This document shows positions 26,882-34,677 of a DNA stretch of 39,863 bases, in pieces. Both the position numbers and the translations under genes were made by a program. The notes beneath the pieces are model-generated. The model was not told the DNA's origin. It worked only from the letters and a program-made list of their open reading frames with translations, and did no database searches. The first letter of the stretch is position 1, and each line of letters begins with the position of its first letter. This DNA comes from Methanosarcina spelaei. GTDB lineage: Archaea > Halobacteriota > Methanosarcinia > Methanosarcinales > Methanosarcinaceae. Where the stretch lies: the NCBI RefSeq assembly GCF_002287235.1, contig NZ_LMVP01000190.1, positions 1-39,863 on the forward strand, written 5' to 3'.

Positions 26882-27159
26882 CATATAAAGTAGCCCTTCA
26901 TCCCTCAGTCCGCAAAAACCTTCAAAATTTGTATAGGCTTGACAGGCCAGGTTACGATTACGTGAAACATCGTCTTCGCTTTCTGGCTTACAGGCCGGAA
27001 ATTGGCATTCCCTTTGAAACCGATTTTGAAGACAAATGGAGAATTCATATTGGGTCCTTTGTGCTGGTTTACACTTTTGACCGTGATGCAAACATTCTTA
27101 CCATGCTAGTTTTTGAGCATTACACGAAGGCATATAATATGTACACCGCTTATGCATAA
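26878..27159 (+). CDS. RelE/ParE-type toxin
   Basis: A 93-residue basic protein of the RelE/ParE fold: YKVALHPSVRKNLQNL at the start, then RLRFLAYRPEIG and the C-terminal strands WRIHIGSFVLVYTF and ILTMLVFEHYTKAYN. RelE-type toxins cut mRNA in the ribosome; ParE-type act on gyrase. The sequence alone does not tell which, though the Arg/Tyr-rich C-terminal strand fits either. It overlaps the antitoxin stop by four bases. The pair lies in a region with other signs of gene transfer and loss. Confidence 0.83.
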   Translation: MTYKVALHPSVRKNLQNLYRLDRPGYDYVKHRLRFLAYRPEIGIPFETDFEDKWRIHIGSFVLVYTFDRDANILTMLVFEHYTKAYNMYTAYA

Positions 27160-27187
27160 ATAGAAGCAATAATATAAAGACAACACT

Positions 27188-27300
27188 GGTGAGTACTGTT
27201 TTTTGGTCAAGCACCGTTTTTTGGTCAAACATTATTTTTTTTCGGTTAAGCACTATTTTTTGTCAAGAACCGTTTTTAATCAAGTACTGTTTTTTTGTAA
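27188..27300. repeat. Degenerate 20-bp tandem repeats
   Basis: Five or six loose copies of a unit like GTCAAGCACCGTTTTTTG lie between the toxin gene and the ABC transporter genes. T runs within them may end the toxin-antitoxin transcript. Confidence 0.75.
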
Positions 27301-27361
27301 TCGCGTATTTTGAAAAAAAATTGTGAGAATGATTTAAGTTTTAAACGCGATATCAGGATAT

Positions 27362-28318
27362 ATGCAAGCAATTGAGGTATCTCATCTAATCAAGAAATTT
27401 GGTTCTCTTACTGCACTTAATGATATTACTTTCTCGGTTGGTGAGGGAGAAACATTTGGTTTTTTGGGTCCCAACGGTGCTGGCAAGACTACTACCATTC
27501 GTATTTTGACTGGAGTCTCGAGACCGACATCTGGAACAGCAACTATTTTTGGCCATGATATTGAGCATGACACTATTGCCGCACGGCAGTCAATGGGCAT
27601 AGTGTCCGAGAATTCAAACGTTTATGACGACCTTACTGCATGGCAAAACATGATGTTTTCCGCCGAACTTTACCATGTGGGACGAAAAGAAAGAGAAAAA
27701 AAGGCAGAGGAACTGCTCAAAAAGTTTGAATTATACAACCGGCGCAATGATAAAGTGCATGGTTTCTCAAAGGGAATGAAGCGGCGTCTAACACTCGCAA
27801 TGGGACTGGTCAATAGCCCACGTTTGTTGTTTCTGGATGAACCAACTTCGGGGCTCGATGTACAGAGCAATATCATCATTCGGGATGTAGTTGCCGATCT
27901 TGTTCTCGAGGGTGTAACTGTTTTTTTAACGACGCATAATATTGAGGAGGCAAATGTTATGTGTGACAGGGTAGCGATTATCAATAAAGGACATATTGTT
28001 GCAATTGATGCTCCTGAGTCCTTGAAAAAAACCATACAGAGCGTACAGTCGATAGAGGTCTCTTTTGATCATAATTCGGCAGATCAGCTTGATGAGCTTA
28101 GCCGCCTTTCAGTGGTAAATAGAGCACAAAAATCAGGCGATAAGTTTAAGCTCTATACCGAAGATCCCTCTGAAGTTATCAATGCAGTGACGGCTTATGC
28201 TAATACACATAACCTTAAAGTTATCAGTATAACAACTCTTGGGCCCAGTCTTGAGGATGTTTTTATACACTTGACAGGTCTGCAGCGGACAGGTGAGATA
28301 ATCCATGCCATCGACTGA
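27362..28318 (+). CDS. ABC-2 type transporter ATP-binding protein
   Basis: A 318-residue ABC ATPase. Walker A is GPNGAGKTT at 36-44, the signature is FSKGMKRRL (a usual variant in ABC-2 exporters), Walker B is LLFLDEPTSGLD with Asp159-Glu160, and the switch histidine is in TTHN. The C-terminal 90 residues form the extra domain common in drug and antibiotic exporters of the DrrA/CcmA type. The protein powers export by the permease encoded next, whose start lies inside the end of this gene (14-bp overlap). The exported substrate is unknown. AGGA lies just before the ATG. Confidence 0.93.
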   Translation: MQAIEVSHLIKKFGSLTALNDITFSVGEGETFGFLGPNGAGKTTTIRILTGVSRPTSGTATIFGHDIEHDTIAARQSMGIVSENSNVYDDLTAWQNMMFSAELYHVGRKEREKKAEELLKKFELYNRRNDKVHGFSKGMKRRLTLAMGLVNSPRLLFLDEPTSGLDVQSNIIIRDVVADLVLEGVTVFLTTHNIEEANVMCDRVAIINKGHIVAIDAPESLKKTIQSVQSIEVSFDHNSADQLDELSRLSVVNRAQKSGDKFKLYTEDPSEVINAVTAYANTHNLKVISITTLGPSLEDVFIHLTGLQRTGEIIHAID

Positions 28319-29072
28319 TAATGAAGGATTGTTAAAGCGTCTTTCCTGCGAGATCTCTGCTGCATGGGCGATTGCCAAAAAAGACATGCGGATTTACTAT
28401 TTCAAGCCCAACATCATAGTTTCCGGCTTATTCTTCCCGCTTTTCATGTTCCTTGCTTTTGCCATTGGAAAAAACACTCCACCAGGTGCTCTCATTCCCG
28501 GATTAATCTCAATTACCCTCCTGTTTTCAGCTTCATCAATAGAACCGGTCTCAATCCCTATCGAGCGGCGGGTAAAGACCTTTGAACGTCTGCTTTCGGC
28601 ACCTATATCCTTATACTCACTGGTAACGGGCGAAAGCCTGAGCGGTTTTCTGTATAGTCTCGGCATTGCATGTTTACCGCTTACTATCGGTATTATTGTG
28701 TTTGATACGCCCATCCTGAATATACCGATCCTTGTTGTTTCCATGGTACTTACAGCATTCTGTTTTGCGACTCTTGGAACACTATTTGCCGCATATCCCA
28801 CCGAAAACGTGGGAGAGGTTATGTCGATGCTCAATACGGTCAGGCTACCGCTTATTTTTATTTCCGGTGTTTTTATCCCTATATCGGTTATGCCCAGGAT
28901 CGGACAGCAGATTGCACTGGTGTCGCCTCTTACTTACGGGAATGATATGATTGAGTATGCTTATACCGGTAAATCGCTTTTTTCACCACTGGTGGATATT
29001 CTGGCAGTCATAATATTTATCCTAATCTTTCAGGTAACGGCAAACTACCTTTATAAAAAATTCAATGAATGA
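28305..29072 (+). CDS. ABC-2 type transporter permease
   Basis: A 255-residue membrane protein with six hydrophobic helices, of the ABC-2 family (DrrB/NodJ-like). Typical patches are IVSGLFFPLFMFLAFAIG near the start, ERRVKTFERLLSAPIS in the cytoplasmic loop and LPLIFISGVFIPISVMP near residue 183. It forms the channel for the ATPase encoded directly upstream. AGGTGA sits eight bases before the ATG at 28305, within the end of the ATPase gene, so the two are translationally coupled. It is likely a drug, lipid or glycan exporter; nothing around it says which. Confidence 0.92.
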   Translation: MPSTDNEGLLKRLSCEISAAWAIAKKDMRIYYFKPNIIVSGLFFPLFMFLAFAIGKNTPPGALIPGLISITLLFSASSIEPVSIPIERRVKTFERLLSAPISLYSLVTGESLSGFLYSLGIACLPLTIGIIVFDTPILNIPILVVSMVLTAFCFATLGTLFAAYPTENVGEVMSMLNTVRLPLIFISGVFIPISVMPRIGQQIALVSPLTYGNDMIEYAYTGKSLFSPLVDILAVIIFILIFQVTANYLYKKFNE

Positions 29073-29107
29073 AAAAGGCAAATCAGGCCTGAATTTAAGG
29101 AAGTAAT

Positions 29108-29168
29108 CAAGAAAACACAAAAGAACAATAAAAGAATGATAAAAGAACAATAAAAGAACGATAAAAAA
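29108..29168. repeat. A-rich short tandem repeat
   Basis: Copies of AAAAGAACAATAAAAGAATG-type units (about 20 and 10 bp) follow the permease gene. The run is short and imperfect. Confidence 0.7.
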
Positions 29169-29206
29169 CATTGAGTTGAAAACTCGTTATAACTGAGGAA
29201 ACCGAG

Positions 29207-29944
29207 ATGAGGAAAAACGATAGAATTAGTGCCTGTGGCAGGACTATAAATTACGAGATTATATACAGTAAAAAGCGAAAGAAAGCGGCTATTTTAGTCC
29301 GTACGGATATGAAAGTCGAGTTTCGGGCGCCTCAGGGTCTGAGTGCTGATACTATACGAGGAATGGTTGAAGGAAAAGCTCGGTGGATATTCAAAAAGCT
29401 TGAATGGTTCGAGGCAAACAAGCTGCTTGATCAAAAAAAGCAATACTGTGAAGGAGAAGTTTATCTTTATCTGGGCAGAGAATACCCTCTGAGAATTACA
29501 CTAATGAATAACGTTAAAAGATCTCTGGCTTTTTTCAAGGATTCCGAACTCATGGTTGAGATTCCTGAGAATACTTCTGAAGATCAGGTTTCCTTTCTGG
29601 TGAAAAAAGCTGTCTGGAACTTTTATAGCAAATGTGCCGAAGAGGACGTTGAGAAGCTTCTGAAGATTTACTCGAAAAAACTTGATGTAACCACTCCGGT
29701 TTTTAAGGTAAAGAACCAGAATAAACGCTGGGGAAGCTGTTCTGCAAAGAATATATTAAGGATAAATTTCCAGCTTATAATGGCCCCGCCGAGACAGCTT
29801 GAGTATGTGGTAGTGCACGAACTCTGCCACGTAAAAGAGAAAAATCATTCTGCACGGTTCTGGAAACTTGTCCGAGAACTTATGCCGGATTATGAAGAAC
29901 ACAGGAATAATCTGAAAAAGGACGGCTGGAAATATGTACTTTGA
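29207..29944 (+). CDS. YgjP/SprT-like M48-type metallopeptidase (DUF45)
   Basis: A 245-residue zinc-protein. HELCH at residues 204-208, with a further NHSARFW segment supplying more ligands, is the metal site; the preceding NKRWGSCSAKNILRINFQL is the hallmark of the YgjP (DUF45, WLM-related) family. Members often lie beside restriction-modification genes and are thought to be housekeeping or defence-related proteases; the substrate is not known. No signal peptide or membrane span is seen, so it acts in the cytoplasm. GAGGA lies about ten bases before the ATG. It is preceded by the ABC transporter genes but a repeat-bearing spacer separates them. Confidence 0.9.
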   Translation: MRKNDRISACGRTINYEIIYSKKRKKAAILVRTDMKVEFRAPQGLSADTIRGMVEGKARWIFKKLEWFEANKLLDQKKQYCEGEVYLYLGREYPLRITLMNNVKRSLAFFKDSELMVEIPENTSEDQVSFLVKKAVWNFYSKCAEEDVEKLLKIYSKKLDVTTPVFKVKNQNKRWGSCSAKNILRINFQLIMAPPRQLEYVVVHELCHVKEKNHSARFWKLVRELMPDYEEHRNNLKKDGWKYVL

Positions 29945-30019
29945 AGTCGGTAAAGCGGATACTAACTTTCATCAGTTATTGCATTAAGATATTTTAAGAT
30001 ATTTTTTATGACTTTATAT

Positions 30020-30161
30020 CCCACTTTCCGCAGATGTACACAAAAATGCCACTTATTATCTCAATACGGCAATAAGCTAAAAACTTAAAATCGGATTTGA
30101 TGAGATAATATGGCAAATCGGCAAATAAATTCTACATCTGTGTACATCTGCGGAATGTAGG
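30020..30161. mobile_element. MITE-like element, copy 2 of the ACTTTCCGCAGATGT family
   Basis: Terminal inverted repeats of 20 bp with one mismatch: ACTTTCCGCAGATGTACACA (30023-30042) and TGTGTACATCTGCGGAATGT (30139-30158). TTATAT is present three bases outside each end (30014-30019 and 30162-30167), a candidate target duplication. Inside, TTATTATCTCA pairs with TGAGATAATA. There is no coding frame. The first 15 bases of the ends equal those of the element at 16287-16538, while the interiors differ. Confidence 0.8.
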
Positions 30162-30532
30162 TTATATTTAATCACTGATTATATAATGAAAACATTTTAC
30201 AAATTTGCCTAATTACAGTATAAAATTTACTAATCCTATCCTTCGAATCCTTTAAGTGATTACGCAGGTATAGTCAGAGTTAGATAATCTATAGACAAAA
30301 AACAGTCTAGATTTATTAACTAAAACAGACTTATGTATTCTAAGATTAAATAACTTTTTCTTTTATAATATTTGAGTATGAGTCGGGGCATATACTCAAA
30401 TAAATAATTTATGGCCAAATCATTAAACAGTAAAAATATGAAAAAGTAATCTAGAATTGAAATTTGTTTAAGAATCATACAGTTAGAGAAATTGGCCGGA
30501 AAAGTTATAAGGAGTTAAGTAAGGAGAAGTTT
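30162..30532. other. AT-rich spacer
   Basis: No gene or RNA is recognised. The region has several TATA-like boxes and leads into two closely spaced ribosome binding sites (AAGGAG at about 30509 and 30521). Confidence 0.4.
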
Positions 30533-30574
30533 ATGGAGTTTGAAAGTACTTACCAGAGAACTCAAACCCCATAA
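30533..30574 (+). CDS. Possible 13-residue leader peptide
   Basis: An ATG at 30533 with AAGGAGA six bases upstream opens a 13-codon frame (MEFESTYQRTQTP) ended by TAA. The start is as well placed as that of any gene here, but the peptide is too short to judge by sequence. It lies about 90 bp before the peptidase gene, whose ribosome binding site can be masked by a hairpin, so it may be a regulatory upstream frame. It could also be chance. Confidence 0.3.
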   Translation: MEFESTYQRTQTP

Positions 30575-30637
30575 AACATGCCCTATGAGGCAGTTATCAT
30601 GTTTAGCTGTGCGAATATTTAAGCTTGCCTGATTCTG

Positions 30638-30658
30638 CCTCCTGGGGTAATAAGGAGG
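30638..30658 (+). promoter_or_regulatory. Hairpin that masks the ribosome binding site
   Basis: CCTCCT (30638-30643) is the exact complement of AGGAGG (30653-30658), the ribosome binding site of the peptidase gene starting at 30665. The loop is nine bases. In RNA this would close the site unless opened by a translating ribosome, a protein or a shift in temperature. It is seen in the sequence; the regulatory role is inferred. Confidence 0.45.
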
Positions 30659-30664
30659 ATAAAT

Positions 30665-32111
30665 ATGAATCGTAATAAAATTGGAATAAGTATACTTGTT
30701 TTAGCAACTCTGCTGGTTGGTATAACATTGATACCTGCAGCAAGTGCACAGAAAGAGGATAATTACTCTGTAACTGTTGAGGAAGCTTTTAAACATGCTA
30801 ATGCAAACATGATAAGTTTTATAGCAGCCAATACACCAGGCTTTGAAAATTGGACAGGGGCATCTATTAATCCCAAACCAATTGAGCTTTATGACATAAA
30901 TGGTAAAAAATTATTTTATCAATTCTCAGTATATAAGACTCAGTACCAAAATCTAGTGATGAATGTAAAACTCAAAATCACTAGATTTTATAAATGGTCA
31001 CCATCCATGTAATACAACTTAGTGATTCAAGTCTTTAGATAGCGAATATCGATTTTGATAAAAACTGGATTCTTCTTGCTAATTAAGACTTTCTATCAAA
31101 AATGCAAAAATCACTGGATTTTGGAACAGAGTCGTATATAAAGAAAAGAAATTAACAGGTACAATCGACGTTTGTGCCGATAAAACGCTGGGACCTTCTA
31201 TCTACGATATTAAATTTGATCCTAAACCTTATAAATTGGCTGAAGCCATGAAAAAATCAATCGAAATAGCCAAAAGTGAATATTCAGATGGAAAAATCAA
31301 ATCAACCAATTTGGTTGTATACAGCTATCCGAGTATAGGTGCAATGACCATAGTAAAAGACAAGACTACTGGAGTTGAACATCGGATATTTGTAGATGCA
31401 TACACCCTTGAAGAGGTCGAAGATAAACCAGCAACTGAAACCAAACCTGGAGTTTGGTCAATGTATGACCAGATTTTGAAGTCTGGAAAGGAAAACAATT
31501 TAAAAGAATGGCAAAAAAGTGATGAACGTGCCAAATCTATAGAACAAGCAGCAACTAATAAAGGAGTTAATATTAATGCTGCAGTTACTGAAGAAAATAT
31601 TAAAAAACTCAGTAGTGATGCAATAGTTCTAAGTTCATTTACAGGTAAAATACTTGATATTAACGGTATTGGACAAGAACGAAGTGTTTTTTGTGGTCCA
31701 GCATGTATCCGAATGGTTTGTAAATATTATAATAAACCGACTCCCATCCCTACACAGGAAACAATCTATATGGGTGATGGACTGTGGAGTTGGAGTCCTT
31801 ATTCTCCTCCATATTCATCTGGGCTCTCAGCTGATGATATTGTAGAATGGGCTACATATCGATGGGAGAAAACGGGAACTATAGCTACTAGCTTTTCTAA
31901 TAGTGTCGCTATATCAGAAATTGAAAACAATAGACCATTTTTCAGTATGATTCCAAATCATTTTCGACTTTGTAAAGGATACATAGTTCAAGACGGATAT
32001 ACATATTTACGTCTTAATGATCCAGAGCCTACAGGTTCGACCTATGGTAATCCAGGGTTACTTGAACGCACATACGGCAGTTCAGAAATGAAACGTATAT
32101 ATGTAAGGTAA
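30665..32111 (+). pseudogene. C39-like secreted cysteine peptidase, split by a MITE insertion
   Basis: The gene is broken into two frames: 30665-31012 and a second part that resumes at 31134. Part one has a signal peptide (ISILVLATLLVGITLIPA, then ASAQ) and the start of a PepSY-like pro-region. Part two continues the pro-region and has a C39-like peptidase domain with the nucleophile region SVFCGPACIRMV after Gln, a likely His in PNHFRL, and RLNDPEP. Between them lies a 197-bp element flanked by GTATATAA. Removing it with one copy of GTATATAA joins SVYK to EKKLTGTIDV in one frame and gives a 413-residue protein. The present reading ends 26 codons into the insert. A TTG at 31236 could start a truncated product, but without a signal peptide it would not be secreted. 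Confidence 0.88.
30937..31133. mobile_element. 197-bp MITE-like element inside the peptidase gene
   Basis: Ends are inverted repeats of about 24 bp with three mismatches: the left starts GACTCAGTACCAAAATC and the complement of the right starts GACTCTGTTCCAAAATC, both going on to AGTGAT. The exact 8-bp target duplication GTATATAA is at 30929-30936 and 31134-31141. The interior has a further inverted copy of AAAATCTAGTGAT and no coding frame. The parent element is not in this window. Confidence 0.88.
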
Positions 32112-32123
32112 AAATTCCTCAGA

Positions 32124-32208
32124 GGAGTTCGATAAACTTCTGGTTTTCAACGGTTGCCTATGAACCTATGTAATAACCGACCAAAGATTGGGGTTTATCG
32201 AAACCTCC
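32124..32208. other. Long-loop inverted repeat ending in a T run
   Basis: GGAGTTCGATAAAC (32124-32137) faces GTTTATCGAAACCTCC (32193-32208), followed by TTTTTA. The arms are 55 bases apart. It lies just past the peptidase gene, so it may be a terminator or a further small palindromic element. Confidence 0.4.
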
Positions 32209-32270
32209 TTTTTATAGAGTACTGACAAGAACAAAATTCATGAGGAAGTCGCTGATATTGTTGCGTTTTA

Positions 32271-33521
32271 ATGAGTCCTAAGTTGGGATTTAAAATGGAA
32301 GAAATAACATATGATAAAACATATCGAAAGCATACTCTCATAAGAGTTTTGGAAATAACTTCACTTACGATTTTAGTATTGGCTGGTGTAGCAAGTGCAG
32401 CTCCATTTGCATATGTGACAAATCTGGGGAATTATTCTAACGATACAAATTATAATGGTGCTATCCCGACTCCTAGTGTCGCTGTAATTGACACAGCAAC
32501 TAACAATATTACAGCCAGAGTGCCTCTCGGCGATGGGTGGCCTGTGGGAGTTGCAGTCAACCCTGAAGGAACAAAGTTATATGTAGCGTCCGCAACTATA
32601 GACGACGTCTGCATTGTTTATGTAATTGACACAGCCGCAAACACGGTCAATACCAAAGTGAATATCAGAAGTAGTTATCCTTCGGGAATTACATTTAACC
32701 CTGCAGGAACAAGAGTTTATGTGACGAAGCAGCGAGACAACACCGATATCTCTGTAATCAACCCAGCGACAAATACCTTAATGGCACCGATTATTGTGGG
32801 GCCGAGTACTTATGATATTGCATTTACACCGGATGGAAAAAAAATCTATGCTGCAAACAGTCACAACAACACTATTTACATAATTGATGCGGCTACAAAC
32901 AAAGTTACAGCCAATATACCTGTAGGAGACAGTCCTTATGAAGTTGTAGTCACACCGGACGGAAAAAAAGTATACGTACCTAACTATAACAGCAGCACTG
33001 TGTCTGTAATTGACACCGCCACTGATAATGTTACAGCAACCGTACCTGTAGGAGACTCGCCTCATCGTGTTGCAGTTACTTCTGATGGAAATAAAGTATA
33101 TGTAGCTAACAACGACACTGTCTCTGTAATTGATACAGCCACAGATACTGTAATAGCCACCGTGCCTGTAGGAGCTTTTTCTCGTGAAATTGTAATCAGT
33201 CCAGATGGAAGTAAGGTATATTTAGGAAACTTATACAATAATAGTGTCACTGTAATTAATACAAAAACAAACACCGTCACAGCCAGAGTGCCTGTAGGAG
33301 AATGGCCCATGGGAATTGCAGTCACACCGGACGGAACAAAGGTATATGTGGCAAACGCCGAAAGTGACAATGTCTCAGTGATTGACACAGCCACAGACAC
33401 TGTTATAGCTACGGTGAATGCAGGAATCTATCCTACTGGAGTTGTAATTGTGCCTTTTATGGACTCTAATATGAGTGCTCAAAGCACAGAGGCAGTCTCA
33501 AATGCAACTGAAGATACATAA
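32271..33521 (+). CDS. YVTN beta-propeller surface protein, cut short before its anchor
   Basis: A 416-residue exported protein made of about nine YVTN beta-propeller units of some 42 residues (PDGKKVYVPNYNSSTVSVID, then TATDNVTATVPVGDSP). An N-terminal hydrophobic segment ends ASAAPFA, as in signal peptides. Archaeal YVTN proteins are surface-layer or adhesion components. The frame stops at TAA (33519-33521) just after a Thr/Ser-rich linker. In the same frame, past the stop, lie 48 more codons that hold a Ser-rich spacer and a PGF-CTERM-type anchor. The present protein should be exported and lost from the surface. The start may be ATG 32271 or ATG 32295, which has GGGA upstream. The preceding spacer holds a long inverted repeat. 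Confidence 0.85.
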   Translation: MSPKLGFKMEEITYDKTYRKHTLIRVLEITSLTILVLAGVASAAPFAYVTNLGNYSNDTNYNGAIPTPSVAVIDTATNNITARVPLGDGWPVGVAVNPEGTKLYVASATIDDVCIVYVIDTAANTVNTKVNIRSSYPSGITFNPAGTRVYVTKQRDNTDISVINPATNTLMAPIIVGPSTYDIAFTPDGKKIYAANSHNNTIYIIDAATNKVTANIPVGDSPYEVVVTPDGKKVYVPNYNSSTVSVIDTATDNVTATVPVGDSPHRVAVTSDGNKVYVANNDTVSVIDTATDTVIATVPVGAFSREIVISPDGSKVYLGNLYNNSVTVINTKTNTVTARVPVGEWPMGIAVTPDGTKVYVANAESDNVSVIDTATDTVIATVNAGIYPTGVVIVPFMDSNMSAQSTEAVSNATEDT

Positions 33522-33668
33522 GTTGAAAGATCTAATCTATCATCTTCTGAATCTGATAATGATAGCAGCTCAAGTGGAAACGAATCAAGTAAAAACTTTA
33601 CACCAGGCTTTAGTTTATTGGGAGGCTTGATCTGTCTTTATGGAGTGTGGAAGTTCAGGGAGAAGTAA
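33522..33668 (+). pseudogene. Detached PGF-CTERM-type surface anchor
   Basis: Directly after the TAA of the beta-propeller gene, in the same frame, 48 codons run to a TAA at 33666-33668. They read as a Ser/Asn/Asp-rich stretch, then FTPGFSLLGGLICLYGVWKF and REK. The TPGF motif, hydrophobic helix and basic end are those of PGF-CTERM tails that archaeosortase A processes and anchors. It is a remnant cut off by one nonsense change: a C-to-T change from CAA would give this TAA. Confidence 0.8.
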
Positions 33669-33799
33669 TACAGGGCTTGGATTGCCAGACAGCTGAATGG
33701 CATAATGTCTTTTTGCTTGTTTGTTTTCAGCCTCTTGAAGAAAAAAGAAGGGCTAATCCCGCCATTTTAATGCTGTTATCAAAATTCTCAGTCTAGTCT

Positions 33800-33846
33800 A
33801 GAAATAAATGAATAAATAAATGAATAAATAAATGAATAAATAAATA
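33800..33846. repeat. AATAAATG/AATAAATA 12-bp repeat
   Basis: About four copies of AATAAATGAATA lie just ahead of the next gene, ending about 28 bp before its start. Their TAAATA content could also serve as a weak TATA box. Confidence 0.85.
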
Positions 33847-33874
33847 CTGTTGCATCCATTTTTACTGGAGTTTT

Positions 33875-34396
33875 ATGAAAGATCTGAGCAAAAATGCCAA
33901 AAAATATGCAACATTCTTTTTTATTGGAATTTTTACTTTTTACTTGAGTGGTTATATACTTAGAGGAATACATCCTCCTAAATCAATTTATCTAATGTTT
34001 CTGGTTTACTGGACCCTTTTTGCTATCGGAATACTGGTTTTAAGGGACTATTCTCCTGGTTTTATTCTTAAAGGATTTGCTATATCTTTAGGAGCTCTCT
34101 TTCTAATCTCTGCTGGTTTTTTTGCTCTTGGGGCCTATAACCATATGAACTCAGATGAATACTGGATCGAAACCGAAAAACTCGAAACATCACCCGATGA
34201 ATTTGCTGTTGTTACCGAAAGTGAAATAGAAGAGTATCCTGCTTTGAGGAGAGCACTCAAGAATGCAGGAGAGGGCTTTACAGTTGATTCTGCTGAATGG
34301 AAAGGGATAGAAGAATTTCTTCGTTTAAAAGGGTCAAACGTAATTAAAGTGAATAACGATTACTATCAGGTACGCCTATCAATGTCCGTTGCTTGA
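33875..34396 (+). CDS. Hypothetical membrane protein
   Basis: A 173-residue protein with three hydrophobic helices in the first 90 residues (ATFFFIGIFTFYLSGYIL, SIYLMFLVYWTLFAIGILVL, GFAISLGALFLISAGFFALG) and a charged soluble domain of about 80 residues behind them (TVDSAEWKGIEEFLRLKGSN, ending YYQVRLSMSVA). I recognise no family. The small soluble domain, with a mixed alpha/beta pattern, may face the cytoplasm or outside. GGAG lies four bases before the ATG. The gene is intact and stands alone between the cut-off surface protein and a broken hepT gene. Confidence 0.65.
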   Translation: MKDLSKNAKKYATFFFIGIFTFYLSGYILRGIHPPKSIYLMFLVYWTLFAIGILVLRDYSPGFILKGFAISLGALFLISAGFFALGAYNHMNSDEYWIETEKLETSPDEFAVVTESEIEEYPALRRALKNAGEGFTVDSAEWKGIEEFLRLKGSNVIKVNNDYYQVRLSMSVA

Positions 34397-34677
34397 ATAA
34401 TTAAAGCAGTCAGCTTATGTAGACACGATTTTATACTCCTGTGATTTTATGTTCAGAGCAAATGCTCCGACAGAGGTTCCCAGCAGATTTATTATTTTCG
34501 ATCAGAGTTATTTTGGATAACTGACCGTAAATTGGCTGGAGAGTTAATTACAAGGATAGTTTTAAGGATAGTTTTTCTTATCCCGATCCTCTTTTAACAG
34601 ATTGACAGTAGAAAATAACAAATAGATAAGAAACATATTCCGCTATTGAGATTTAACTTCTTAATGAGGTATGGCTT
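34397..34677. other. Spacer upstream of the broken hepT gene
   Basis: No MntA-type antitoxin gene is seen here, where it would normally be. There are two copies of AAGGATAGTTTT at about 34551-34573 and otherwise nothing distinctive. Confidence 0.4.

Noticed and set aside
31236-32111. Second half of the peptidase as an independent gene from TTG
   Set aside because: The frame continues upstream to the target duplication, and joining it to the first half gives one full protein.
33519-33521. Stop read as pyrrolysine
   Set aside because: The codon is TAA; pyrrolysine uses TAG.
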